Below, piece by piece: positions 8,529 to 15,700 of a stretch of DNA of 31,397 nucleotides; the stretch's first letter is position 1, and the number at the start of each line of letters is the position of its first letter. The notes beneath the pieces were generated by a model. That model did not search any database and was not told the DNA's origin. It was given only the letters and a program-made list of their open reading frames with translations. The position numbers were made by a program, and so were the translations under genes. Where the stretch lies: positions 1-31,397 of the forward strand of contig CAUQKI010000019.1 of assembly GCA_963518955.1 (NCBI GenBank), read 5' to 3'. This DNA comes from JABCPE02 sp963518955 (GTDB lineage Bacteria; Bacteroidota; Bacteroidia; Flavobacteriales; Weeksellaceae).

Positions 8529-8972
8529 ATGAAACTAAAACTTGCTTTTTTAGCGGTTGTGTTGTCTTGTTTTTCTCACGCTCAAGTGCTGAGTAGTTTT
8601 GAGGAAGTAGAAAAGCTAAGAAAAGAAAATCCTAAACCAGTGGTTGTTTTATTCACCACCGAATGGTGCGGAGTGTGCAGAGTGCAGAAGAAAAATTTAT
8701 CGAAACTTCCTCAGAGCACATGGGACAGCGTTTATTTTATAAGCATAAACCCTGAAAAATACCAAAAAGACATAGAGTTTTTTGGGAAGAAATATACTTT
8801 CGTGTCCAATGGGACTTCGGGACTACATAAAATAGCCTACGAGCTGGCTGGTGGCAGAGTTCCTGCTTACCCATTCTGGGTTTTTGCTGATGAAAATGGG
8901 AAAATGCTGACTCATGAAGGACTGCTGAAAGAAAAGGAACTGAATTCAATTTTTTCTAATCATAATCACTAA
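8529..8972 (+). CDS. Exported thioredoxin-like protein
   Basis: The 147-residue product starts with a signal peptide (cleavage after SHA, residue 18, or SHAQ). A thioredoxin fold follows, with the active site EWCGVC (Cys47, Cys50) after the strand PVVVLFTT. Near residue 119 the sequence VPAYPFWVF has a Pro in the region of the thioredoxin cis-proline loop. It would act in the periplasm as a thiol-disulfide oxidoreductase. CGVC is an unusual inter-cysteine pair compared with CGPC or CGHC, so its redox potential may differ. It lies 5 bases after the receptor gene and before a terminator, so it probably serves that receptor or its substrate. That partnership is inference from the operon and the CxxC of the plug. 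Confidence 0.88.
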   Translation: MKLKLAFLAVVLSCFSHAQVLSSFEEVEKLRKENPKPVVVLFTTEWCGVCRVQKKNLSKLPQSTWDSVYFISINPEKYQKDIEFFGKKYTFVSNGTSGLHKIAYELAGGRVPAYPFWVFADENGKMLTHEGLLKEKELNSIFSNHNH

Positions 8973-8977
8973 GTGCG

Positions 8978-9011
8978 AGAGTAAGGCGGTTTTGCCTTAC
9001 TCTTGTTTTTT
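8978..9011 (+). terminator. Terminator of the receptor/thioredoxin operon
   Basis: AGAGTAAGGC (8978-8987) and GCCTTACTCT (8994-9003) form a perfect 10-base stem around GGTTTT. The run of T on the plus strand extends into the stop codon of the convergent flippase gene. Confidence 0.85.
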
Positions 9012-10489
9012 TATTTGTTTTCATATTTTTTCAGAAGATATTTTTGCAGGATTTGGTTCAAAGGATATATTTTGAAAATAAGATTTCCGATGAATATCAC
9101 CACCAAAACCAAAGCAGGTTTGTAAATCAAATTCACGAAACTGGACTGAAAATTAGGAAAAACCGAAGCTAAAACAATCGCAGAACCGCAGATGATGACA
9201 GCCCAGAGCATTTTGATGGATAAAGGGAAAACCTTGAAATGGCGGTAGTTGAACACGATTTTTATTAAATTAAACGAGGTCAAAGAAACGGCATAAGAAA
9301 TGGCAATTCCCAAAATCCCTAAATCGGTATATTTTAGGAAAAAAGCATTTAGAGCGATGGTTACCACGGCTAAAATAAGCATAAATAGGGTGTTATACTT
9401 ATAAAATTTGGACATGGAAATAATATGGCTGTTAAATCCTGTAGCCAAATCAAACAGCATAGTCATACCGATAATCCATAAAATAGGCTCTGCTGTCCGA
9501 AGAAGTTCTCCATTTTTCATAAAGTCCGTAAGGAAAGGAAATCCCACCACGATGCACGAAAAAAAGACCAATCCTAAAAAAAATAAACTGAGGGAAGTTT
9601 TTTTGTGAAAGCGGTCAAGATCCTGCAAGGTATTTTCCGTAAGATGCTTGTTAATCATCGGTGCAGAGATGTTGTAAAGTCCCATCTGAGGGATGTTTAT
9701 AAGGGTAACGATGGAGTAAATATTGCTGTAAAGCCCATTTTGTTCAAAGCCGATGTATTCCCCAATCATCACATTGGCGATTTTCAAAGCTAAAAAACTG
9801 CCTATATTTCCCAGAAATCCAAAAAAGCTGTACGATAAAATCTGAACCCAAAGCCCGTTTTGTCGGAAATAATCTGTGCTGAAATCAAAATGGAATTTCT
9901 CTAACCTGTTGTTATACAGGAAATAACCAAGCATTGCCATAAAGAAAACAGAAATAAAGAAAATAAGCGCCATATTTTCAGGGACTTTTGCGAAGAAAAA
10001 CAAACAAAAAGCACCGATGTTGGCGAGTTTAGGAAAAAGATTTTCAAAAATGTTCGGAATGGCGATGCGTTTATAATTGGAAATATATTTATTCAAAACA
10101 GTAGAAATGGACAGAAACAAAATCAAAGGAAAAATCAGATGTTTTGCCTGCCAGTTTTCACTTTGTTTCAGAGAAGGAAAGATATTGAAAATCAGAATGT
10201 AAAGAATCCCAAAAATAAAAAAGTTGATAAAAATCCCTACAAGGGACAGCGAGAGCATATTCTGGTGTTTTCCGTCTTTTTGGGTTTGTGCAAAAAATTT
10301 GACATTAGAAAAAGAAATCCCAAAAACTACGATGGGAACGAACATCTCCGCCGTTGGGAAAATAAATCTCAACTTGCCATAAAATTCCAAATCGTTTGGG
10401 AAAATAAAGAAATTTGCCAGCGTTCCCAGCAAAAATCCTAGATATCCTACAATGGAGTATTTTAGCCCTTGTCGGAGTATTACGCTCAT
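9011..10489 (-). CDS. Polysaccharide flippase (Wzx / oligosaccharidyl-lipid exporter family)
   Basis: This 492-residue integral membrane protein has about 12-14 hydrophobic helices. The N-terminus is typical of the MOP superfamily polysaccharide transporters: RQGLKYSIVGYLGFLLGTLANFFIF, split here as RQGLKYSIVGYLG followed by FLLGTLANFFIF. It probably flips undecaprenyl-linked glycan units across the inner membrane for O-antigen, capsule or another surface glycan. Its ATG shares a base with the stop codon of the methyltransferase gene upstream (TAATG), so the two are translationally coupled. No glycosyltransferase or polymerase genes surround it, so this is a detached pair and not a full glycan locus. 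A lipid II flippase role (MurJ family) is less likely, given the N-terminal motif and isolation from murein genes. Confidence 0.85.
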   Translation of the reverse strand: MSVILRQGLKYSIVGYLGFLLGTLANFFIFPNDLEFYGKLRFIFPTAEMFVPIVVFGISFSNVKFFAQTQKDGKHQNMLSLSLVGIFINFFIFGILYILIFNIFPSLKQSENWQAKHLIFPLILFLSISTVLNKYISNYKRIAIPNIFENLFPKLANIGAFCLFFFAKVPENMALIFFISVFFMAMLGYFLYNNRLEKFHFDFSTDYFRQNGLWVQILSYSFFGFLGNIGSFLALKIANVMIGEYIGFEQNGLYSNIYSIVTLINIPQMGLYNISAPMINKHLTENTLQDLDRFHKKTSLSLFFLGLVFFSCIVVGFPFLTDFMKNGELLRTAEPILWIIGMTMLFDLATGFNSHIISMSKFYKYNTLFMLILAVVTIALNAFFLKYTDLGILGIAISYAVSLTSFNLIKIVFNYRHFKVFPLSIKMLWAVIICGSAIVLASVFPNFQSSFVNLIYKPALVLVVIFIGNLIFKIYPLNQILQKYLLKKYENK

Positions 10490-11301
10490 TATCTGTTGTT
10501 TATGAAAATTATGTTTTTTATAAATTTATTAGAATCTTGGGCAAAGATAGCATTTTGAGAATTTAGAATATCCTTGGTCAAAGGTTCTAATGAAAAACTC
10601 TCTCGATGCAGATAATGCGCCGAATATCCGTAATTTTCTATATTAGAAACCACTTCCCAGATAGGTTCGGAATGGTATTTTTGCTCGATTTTTACCATCA
10701 GAACAGGTTTGAATTTTTCTATGGTTTCTTTCGCGCCTTCCAGCACGGAGAGTTCTTGCCCTACGGTGTCTATCTTTATGAAATCCAGCCTTTCCAGTTC
10801 CTTTCTTTCCGATTCTCTTTTTTGGCACCAGCTGTCAAGAGTGATGCATTCTGCTTTTTGCGTGGCTATTTTTGTGTCCTCATCTTCTGTAATGTTGTCC
10901 AGCAGGGTGCTTTCCTCGTTGATTTTTTCTTTGTTGAGGATAGGAATTGTCAGTTCAGCCTTCTTATTTTCATTGGATAAGGCTTTTTGATAAAAATTGA
11001 TTTTAGGAAAAAGATTTTTGAGTCTTTTACAAAGGGTTTTATTAGGCTCAAAAACATGAATGTTTTCAGGGAAAAGGATGTAATCCAGCCAGTGGACATA
11101 ATCTCCCCAGCCTGGCCCGACTTCTATAAAAACAGCTTTCTGTGGCAGGAAATCTTTCAGCCAAAGCAGTTCTGGTTCTGCATTTCTCTCAAAAATATTT
11201 TCCCTATTGAGACGGATGAGTTTTTTATAAAAACGACTTTTATAAATAGTAGGAGAAACGAACCAAAAATTCTGTGCAAGAGCATAGTAGGGATTAATCA
11301 T
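10489..11301 (-). CDS. FkbM-type SAM-dependent methyltransferase
   Basis: The 270-residue cytoplasmic protein has a Rossmann-type SAM site: VFIEVGPGWGDY (57-68), then HVFEPN (82-87) for the acidic residue of the second strand. Near residue 180 LDFIKIDTVGQELSVLEGA matches the FkbM signature KIDVEG-E--VL-G. Such enzymes methylate hydroxyls, often of sugars, which fits the coupled flippase gene. The inner ATG at 11301 (MINPYY) is chosen over one eight codons upstream, because a TAnnTTTG promoter element (11323-11330) overlaps the outer ATG. The N-terminal 50 residues resemble the aromatic-rich leader of other FkbM proteins of surface-glycan loci. The acceptor is unknown. Confidence 0.82.
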   Translation of the reverse strand: MINPYYALAQNFWFVSPTIYKSRFYKKLIRLNRENIFERNAEPELLWLKDFLPQKAVFIEVGPGWGDYVHWLDYILFPENIHVFEPNKTLCKRLKNLFPKINFYQKALSNENKKAELTIPILNKEKINEESTLLDNITEDEDTKIATQKAECITLDSWCQKRESERKELERLDFIKIDTVGQELSVLEGAKETIEKFKPVLMVKIEQKYHSEPIWEVVSNIENYGYSAHYLHRESFSLEPLTKDILNSQNAIFAQDSNKFIKNIIFINNR

Positions 11302-11322
11302 GCTGTAAATTTTTCCAAACCA

Positions 11323-11330
11323 CAAAACTA
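11323..11330 (-). promoter_or_regulatory. Candidate -7 element for the methyltransferase/flippase operon
   Basis: TAGTTTTG on the minus strand matches TAnnTTTG exactly and lies 21 bases before the ATG at 11301. The -33 position lacks TTTG. The element overlaps the alternative ATG at 11325, which argues for the inner start. Confidence 0.45.
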
Positions 11331-11447
11331 CGATATTTACACAGATTTTAGATGAAAAATCTCCACAAAAAAATCAGAGATAAATTTTATCTTTCATAAA
11401 GGTGTATTGATTTTTGATTTTCAGACAAAAAGAAAGGTAGAATTTAT

Positions 11448-11455
11448 TACCTTTG
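11448..11455 (+). promoter_or_regulatory. Candidate -7 element of the pseudouridine synthase gene
   Basis: TACCTTTG matches TAnnTTTG and lies 21 bases before the ATG at 11477. There is no good TTTG 19-21 bases upstream. Its position excludes the in-frame TTG at 11453 as a start codon. Confidence 0.45.
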
Positions 11456-11476
11456 CACAAATTATTTAAGAACAAG

Positions 11477-12388
11477 ATGAGCAGAGATAGAAAAAGTTTT
11501 TCGGGAAGAAGGGATAACAGAGAAGAGAGTAGAGGAAGCCAAAACAGAAATAAATTTGAGAAAAGGGACAGGCCATCTGCTCCTAAAAAGTTTTACAAAA
11601 AAACTGATGAGCAGGAAGATAAGGCTAAATCCTTTATTCTGAAAAGAAAATTGGACAAAATCAGCAAACAGGTTGAAAAAGATACAATTAGGCTTAATAA
11701 ATACATCGCTAATTCTGGAATATGCAGCAGGAGAGAGGCCGATGAACTGATTACACAAGGACTGGTGGAGGTCAATGGGAAGGTGGTTACAGAAATGGGA
11801 TACCAAGTTCAGAAAACGGACAGAGTGGTTTTCGATGGGCAGAGTATAACTCCAGAAAAGCCTGTGTATGTGCTTCTTAACAAACCTAAAGGATATATCT
11901 CTACGACAAAAGATGAGAAAGCGAGAAAGACCGTGATGGATTTGGTAGCGAATGCCTCGCCGTATCGTTTATTCCCAGTGGGTAGGCTGGATAGACAGAC
12001 CACAGGGCTTATTCTTTTGACAAATGATGGGCATTTGACTAAAAAACTGACCCACCCGTCTTTCGGAGTGAAAAAAATCTATCATGTTACTTTGGATAGA
12101 AAACTAAGCGTGGAGGATCTGCACACGATAGCAGATGGAGTTCGTCTAGAAGAGGGCGTAGCAGAGGTGGACAGCATCTCATACATCGAAGGAAAACCTA
12201 AAAATGAAGTGGGAATAGAAATCCATATCGGCTGGAACAGAGTGGTAAGAAGAATTTTTAAGAAGATGGGCTATGAAGTGGAGGCTTTGGACAGAGTGAT
12301 TTTTGCAGGGCTTACCAAGAAAAATATCAAGCGAGGACACTGGCGAATTCTCACTGAAATGGAAGTGAATAACCTAAAAATGTTATAA
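11477..12388 (+). CDS. rluB: 23S rRNA pseudouridine synthase, RsuA/RluB family
   Basis: The 303-residue enzyme isomerises a uridine of rRNA to pseudouridine. Residues 1-70 form a basic, Arg/Ser/Lys-rich disordered tail, typical of Bacteroidetes members. An S4 RNA-binding domain follows from about residue 71 (RLNKYIANSGICSRREAD). The catalytic domain begins with VYVLLNKPKGYIST (131-144) and holds the catalytic Asp172 in GRLDRQTTGL. It ends with the family's RR-F--MGYEV and L-R-I segments. RluB (23S U2605) is the most likely member, but RsuA or RluE/F cannot be excluded from sequence alone. The gene is followed by a terminator and is probably transcribed alone. Confidence 0.88.
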   Translation: MSRDRKSFSGRRDNREESRGSQNRNKFEKRDRPSAPKKFYKKTDEQEDKAKSFILKRKLDKISKQVEKDTIRLNKYIANSGICSRREADELITQGLVEVNGKVVTEMGYQVQKTDRVVFDGQSITPEKPVYVLLNKPKGYISTTKDEKARKTVMDLVANASPYRLFPVGRLDRQTTGLILLTNDGHLTKKLTHPSFGVKKIYHVTLDRKLSVEDLHTIADGVRLEEGVAEVDSISYIEGKPKNEVGIEIHIGWNRVVRRIFKKMGYEVEALDRVIFAGLTKKNIKRGHWRILTEMEVNNLKML

Positions 12389-12396
12389 AAAAATAG

Positions 12397-12432
12397 AAGT
12401 GATAAATACCCTTTTTGTGTTTATCACTTTTT
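12397..12432 (+). terminator. Terminator of the pseudouridine synthase gene
   Basis: AAGTGATAAATAC (12397-12409) pairs with GTGTTTATCACTT (12417-12429) with one G-T pair. A short T run follows. It ends about 20 bases before the ATG of the next gene. Confidence 0.75.
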
Positions 12433-12453
12433 AATTTAAATATCGAATTTAGA

Positions 12454-13458
12454 ATGGTTTTAGTAACGGGAGCAACAGGGATTTTAGGAAGAGTATTGGT
12501 TTTAGAACTCCTTAAAAAAGGCAAAAAAGTGAGAGCTGCCAAGCGAAAAAGTAGCAATATAGAAGAAGTCAAAAAATCTTGGTTCTTTTATGCAGCGGAT
12601 GCTGAGCGGCTGTTTGAGCAGATAGAGTGGCTGGATGTGGATTTATGGGTTTTGGATTCGCTCAGAGCGGCTTTGGATGGCGTGGAGGAGGTTTATCACG
12701 CCTCTGCAAAAGTGAGTTTTCATCCAAAAGATGCCCAAGAAATGCTCAGAACCAATGTGGAAGGCACTAAAAATATGCTCTATATAGCCGAAGAAAAACA
12801 GGTGAAAAAGTTTCTTTTTGTGAGTTCTATTGCGGTTTTGGATGAGGCGAATGAAAATGGGATAATCGATGAAAATTCGCAGTTTAATCCAAAAGAAGAG
12901 CATTCTGGATATGCACAGTCAAAATATCTTGCAGAAATGGAGGTCTGGCGCAGTTCAGCAGAAGGGATGAATACCATTATTATCAACCCTAGTGTCATCA
13001 TCGGAACAGGAAACTGGGGGAACAGCAGTGGAGAGCTTTTTACTACTTTTGAGAAAAATCCATTTACTTTTTCAGGGGGAACGGCCTATGTGGATGTTCG
13101 CGATGTGGCAAAAATAGCAGTGGAACTGATGGATAAAAACAAATTCGGCGAGCGGTATATTATCCTTTCCGAGAATAGAAAATATCAGGATTTGTCCGAT
13201 ATAGTAAGGCTAAAATTAGGAAAATCCAAAACGAAAATCCTTCCAAAGTCTATTCTGAATTTTGCGTATTGGCTGAATGTCCTTTTGGGGTGGCTTATTC
13301 CAAGTTTAAAGAGAGTTACCAAGAGCAATATAGAGGCGGTTACCAGCTTTACGCCAATTTCTAATGAGAAAATAAAACAAGAGTTGAATTATAATTTTAT
13401 TCCTATCAATGAAAGTATTGATTTTCATTTAGAAAATTATAAAAACCGAAAATCGTAA
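12454..13458 (+). CDS. Extended SDR / NAD-dependent epimerase-dehydratase-like protein
   Basis: The 334-residue product has the extended-SDR nucleotide motif GATGILG at residues 6-12 and the catalytic pair Tyr153/Lys157 (SGYAQSK), with Ser124/125 in FVSSIAV. The middle part contains NVEGTKNML and NPSVIIG as in sugar epimerases and dihydroflavonol-reductase-like enzymes. The substrate cannot be assigned. The ATG at 12454 directly precedes the Rossmann strand; an earlier in-frame start would lie in the terminator hairpin of the preceding gene. The next gene follows after 19 bases and is probably co-transcribed. Confidence 0.85.
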   Translation: MVLVTGATGILGRVLVLELLKKGKKVRAAKRKSSNIEEVKKSWFFYAADAERLFEQIEWLDVDLWVLDSLRAALDGVEEVYHASAKVSFHPKDAQEMLRTNVEGTKNMLYIAEEKQVKKFLFVSSIAVLDEANENGIIDENSQFNPKEEHSGYAQSKYLAEMEVWRSSAEGMNTIIINPSVIIGTGNWGNSSGELFTTFEKNPFTFSGGTAYVDVRDVAKIAVELMDKNKFGERYIILSENRKYQDLSDIVRLKLGKSKTKILPKSILNFAYWLNVLLGWLIPSLKRVTKSNIEAVTSFTPISNEKIKQELNYNFIPINESIDFHLENYKNRKS

Positions 13459-13477
13459 AATATTATAAATCAATGAA

Positions 13478-14047
13478 ATGAATAATATAGAACTGATACA
13501 AGAATGGTATAAAAATCAGTGTAATGGCGACTGGGAGCATGAATATGGAGTGAAAATAGAGACTATGGATAACCCTGGCTGGATTGTTAGCATAGATTTA
13601 GTGGATACTTTTCTGCAAGGGTTTGAATATCAGTATTCTAAAAAAGGCGAAGATGACTGGTTAGAGCTGGTTTCTGATGGTGAAGTTTTTAGAGGAGCGG
13701 GAGATTTTCTGAAACTTGATGAGATTTTAGATAAATTTATCAATGAATTTGCATTGCCCAATATTAAAAATGCAAAAATGATTTATGAAATCTATGAGAA
13801 AATACCTTTGTCCATAGGGATTAATGTGTATAGACAGCTTAATGCTATGCCTATTAGTTTGACAGAATTTGAGATAGTAGAAATTCCAGAATTTGATTTT
13901 AAAAACCTGAAAGTGGTGGATATAGAAGATTTTCAAAAAACGACCTTCCAAGAAGGCGAAATAGACAGCAGATACAAGGTGGGCGACAGCGTGTCCTGCG
14001 ACCTAAAAACGCTCTACGATGGGGTAAATCTTGTTATAAAAAATTAA
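13478..14047 (+). CDS. Imm53-like immunity protein with an extra C-terminal half
   Basis: The N-terminal 100 or so residues fit the immunity protein 53 family, with the sequence LIQEWYKNQCNGDWEHEYGV (5-24) followed by KIETMDNPGWIVSIDL. Imm53 proteins are predicted to neutralise toxin domains of polymorphic toxin systems. This protein is 189 residues, while I recall Imm53 proteins of around 100. Residues 105-189 form a second region without a domain I recognise, rich in acidic and aromatic residues. No polymorphic toxin, VgrG, Hcp, PAAR or RHS gene is within the window, so it is an orphan. It follows the SDR gene after 19 bases. The Imm53 call rests on remembered family motifs. Confidence 0.72.
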   Translation: MNNIELIQEWYKNQCNGDWEHEYGVKIETMDNPGWIVSIDLVDTFLQGFEYQYSKKGEDDWLELVSDGEVFRGAGDFLKLDEILDKFINEFALPNIKNAKMIYEIYEKIPLSIGINVYRQLNAMPISLTEFEIVEIPEFDFKNLKVVDIEDFQKTTFQEGEIDSRYKVGDSVSCDLKTLYDGVNLVIKN

Positions 14048-14061
14048 AATCAATCCCAAAG

Positions 14062-14101
14062 TAACAAGTTCTGTTCATTCAAAATTTTGTTTTGCTTGTT
14101 A
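14062..14101. repeat. Inverted repeat around the -33 site of the yidD promoter
   Basis: TAACAAG (14062-14068) and CTTGTTA (14095-14101) are inverted copies 26 bases apart. They enclose the 10-base palindrome CAAAATTTTG, which overlaps the promoter's TTTG. This could be an operator, a loose hairpin, or chance in AT-rich DNA. Confidence 0.3.
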
Positions 14102-14117
14102 TAATAGTTTATTTTTG
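14086..14117 (+). promoter_or_regulatory. Promoter of the yidD-lgt operon
   Basis: TTTG (14086-14089), exactly 20 bases, then TATTTTTG (14110-14117) matches the Bacteroidetes consensus fully. The start of transcription would be near 14124, only some 8 bases before the TTG start used for yidD. Confidence 0.65.
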
Positions 14118-14131
14118 TCCAAAATAAAATT

Positions 14132-14371
14132 TTGTTTCAGAAAATAATCATATTTCCTTTTGTGATGCTGGTTCGCTTTTATCAGCTGGCCATTTCGCCG
14201 TGGCTGGGGAGCAACTGCCGTTATCAGCCCACATGTTCTCAGTATATGCTGGAAGCCCTGAAAACACACGGCCTTCTGAAAGGATTATTTTTAGGAACAA
14301 AGAGAATTTTGAGCTGTCATCCATGGGGAGGCAGCGGCTATGACCCAGTTCCACCTAAAAAAAGAAAGTAA
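14132..14371 (+). CDS. yidD: Membrane protein insertion efficiency factor YidD
   Basis: The 79-residue protein shows the whole YidD signature: IIIFPFVMLVRFYQLAISP, then CRYQPTCSQYMLEAL, and CHPWGGSGYDPVP near the end, with Cys29, Cys35 and Cys62. YidD is a small membrane-associated protein that assists YidC-mediated insertion of inner-membrane proteins. No ATG precedes the conserved N-terminus, so a TTG start at 14132 is chosen; GTG at 14162 or ATG at 14165 would remove the first ten residues of the motif. The TTG lies very near the predicted transcription start, so the leader is very short. lgt begins 7 bases after its stop. Confidence 0.88.
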   Translation: MFQKIIIFPFVMLVRFYQLAISPWLGSNCRYQPTCSQYMLEALKTHGLLKGLFLGTKRILSCHPWGGSGYDPVPPKKRK

Positions 14372-14378
14372 ATTTAAA

Positions 14379-15650
14379 ATGAAAGATAAAATAAGATTTT
14401 TTATTCTGTTTGCATTATTGCCGTTTCAGTTGTTCTTTTCACAAGAATACAAAAATGGTTTTTCCAACGGAAGTATAGTAACTAAAAAGGGAAGTACTCC
14501 CGTAAAAATATTTGTAAGTCCTGATATGAAGCAGGTTTATGATGCTCTCGGTTCAGAGAATGCAGATGTTTTGGTTATTCTTAATAAATACAATACAGAG
14601 CTGTCCAGCCAGGGAGAATATGAGTATGTGGCTCAGTATTATGAGGAGTTTAAAAAGAAAGGTTATCTTATTCTCAATGAAAATTTTATGCCTGTCGGCG
14701 AGGAAGGAATGTCCGCAGAATCCCTCAAAAGCTACAAATATATTTTGAAGTCCAATCAGCTGACAAAGCTGGATTCACAGATGAGTAAAATGGTATGGCT
14801 AAATACCGAGTTTAGCATTTGGAATCCAAATGAAGGCATAGACATTTTTGGTTTTAAACTGAGATATTACGGGCTGATGTTTGTTTTTGCTTTTGGATTT
14901 GGAATTTTGATAATGAGACAAATTTTCAAAATTGACAATGTAGATGATAAATTCATAGATCCGCTCTTTACATGGACATTGCTGGGAACTATTTTTGGGG
15001 CGAGAATAGGGCATGTGGTTTTCTATGAACCGAGTTTGTTTGTAACGGATTTTTGGAGTGTTTTCCTGCCTATTAGGACAAAACCTACGCTGGAATTTAC
15101 AGGTTTTTCTGGGCTGGCGAGCCATGGAGCTACTATCGCATTGATTTTGACGACTTTATATTATAGTTATAGAATTATTAAGAAAAATCCTTTTTGGGTT
15201 TATGACAGATTAGGAATTGTCATCGCTTTAGGAGGGGCTTTTGTGCGAATGGGGAATTTTTTCAATTCGGAAATTATCGGAAAACCAGCGAGTGAGACTT
15301 CACCATTTGCGATACTTTTTCCACAGCAAAGTATGGAATACGGAGCCATAGTTCCGAGATATCCTACTCAGCTTTTTGAGGCTTTTGGGTATGTGTGTTT
15401 GTTTATTTTATTGGCTGTTTTGTATAAATTTACTCGTAAAAAATATCAGCAGGGATGGCTGTTTGGGCTGTTTTTCGTGATACTTTGGAGTATTCGTTTC
15501 TTTGTAGAATTCTTGAAAGAGCCGCAGGGAGATGAGGTAATCTCATTTGCAGGGCTCAATACAGGGCAGATTTTGAGCATTCCGTTTATGCTGGCGGGTG
15601 TGGCGATTATGATTTATTCCAAGAAAAATAAAATAGAACCAGCCGAATAA
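14379..15650 (+). CDS. lgt: Phosphatidylglycerol-prolipoprotein diacylglyceryl transferase with an extra exported N-terminal domain
   Basis: Lgt attaches diacylglycerol to the lipobox Cys of prolipoproteins, the first step of lipoprotein maturation in the inner membrane. The core spans about residues 145-415: an N-terminal WNPNEGIDIFGFKLRYYGL, the HGA segment with His249, FVRMGNFFNSE with Arg290 and Asn293, PRYPTQLFEA, and the late RFFVEF. The protein has 423 residues, where most Lgt have 260-300. The excess is at the front: a signal-like segment (1-22) and about 115 residues with a strand-helix pattern (VKIFVSP, ADVLVILNKY, KGYLILNENF). The ATG at 14379 is chosen because it starts this signal segment; an earlier ATG lies inside yidD. 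It is co-transcribed with yidD, and lnt is also in this window. Confidence 0.9.
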   Translation: MKDKIRFFILFALLPFQLFFSQEYKNGFSNGSIVTKKGSTPVKIFVSPDMKQVYDALGSENADVLVILNKYNTELSSQGEYEYVAQYYEEFKKKGYLILNENFMPVGEEGMSAESLKSYKYILKSNQLTKLDSQMSKMVWLNTEFSIWNPNEGIDIFGFKLRYYGLMFVFAFGFGILIMRQIFKIDNVDDKFIDPLFTWTLLGTIFGARIGHVVFYEPSLFVTDFWSVFLPIRTKPTLEFTGFSGLASHGATIALILTTLYYSYRIIKKNPFWVYDRLGIVIALGGAFVRMGNFFNSEIIGKPASETSPFAILFPQQSMEYGAIVPRYPTQLFEAFGYVCLFILLAVLYKFTRKKYQQGWLFGLFFVILWSIRFFVEFLKEPQGDEVISFAGLNTGQILSIPFMLAGVAIMIYSKKNKIEPAE

Positions 15651-15700
15651 GTTGATTTATAAGGCTTTTGCTTTGTAATCAATTTTTGAAAAAGAAAAAA

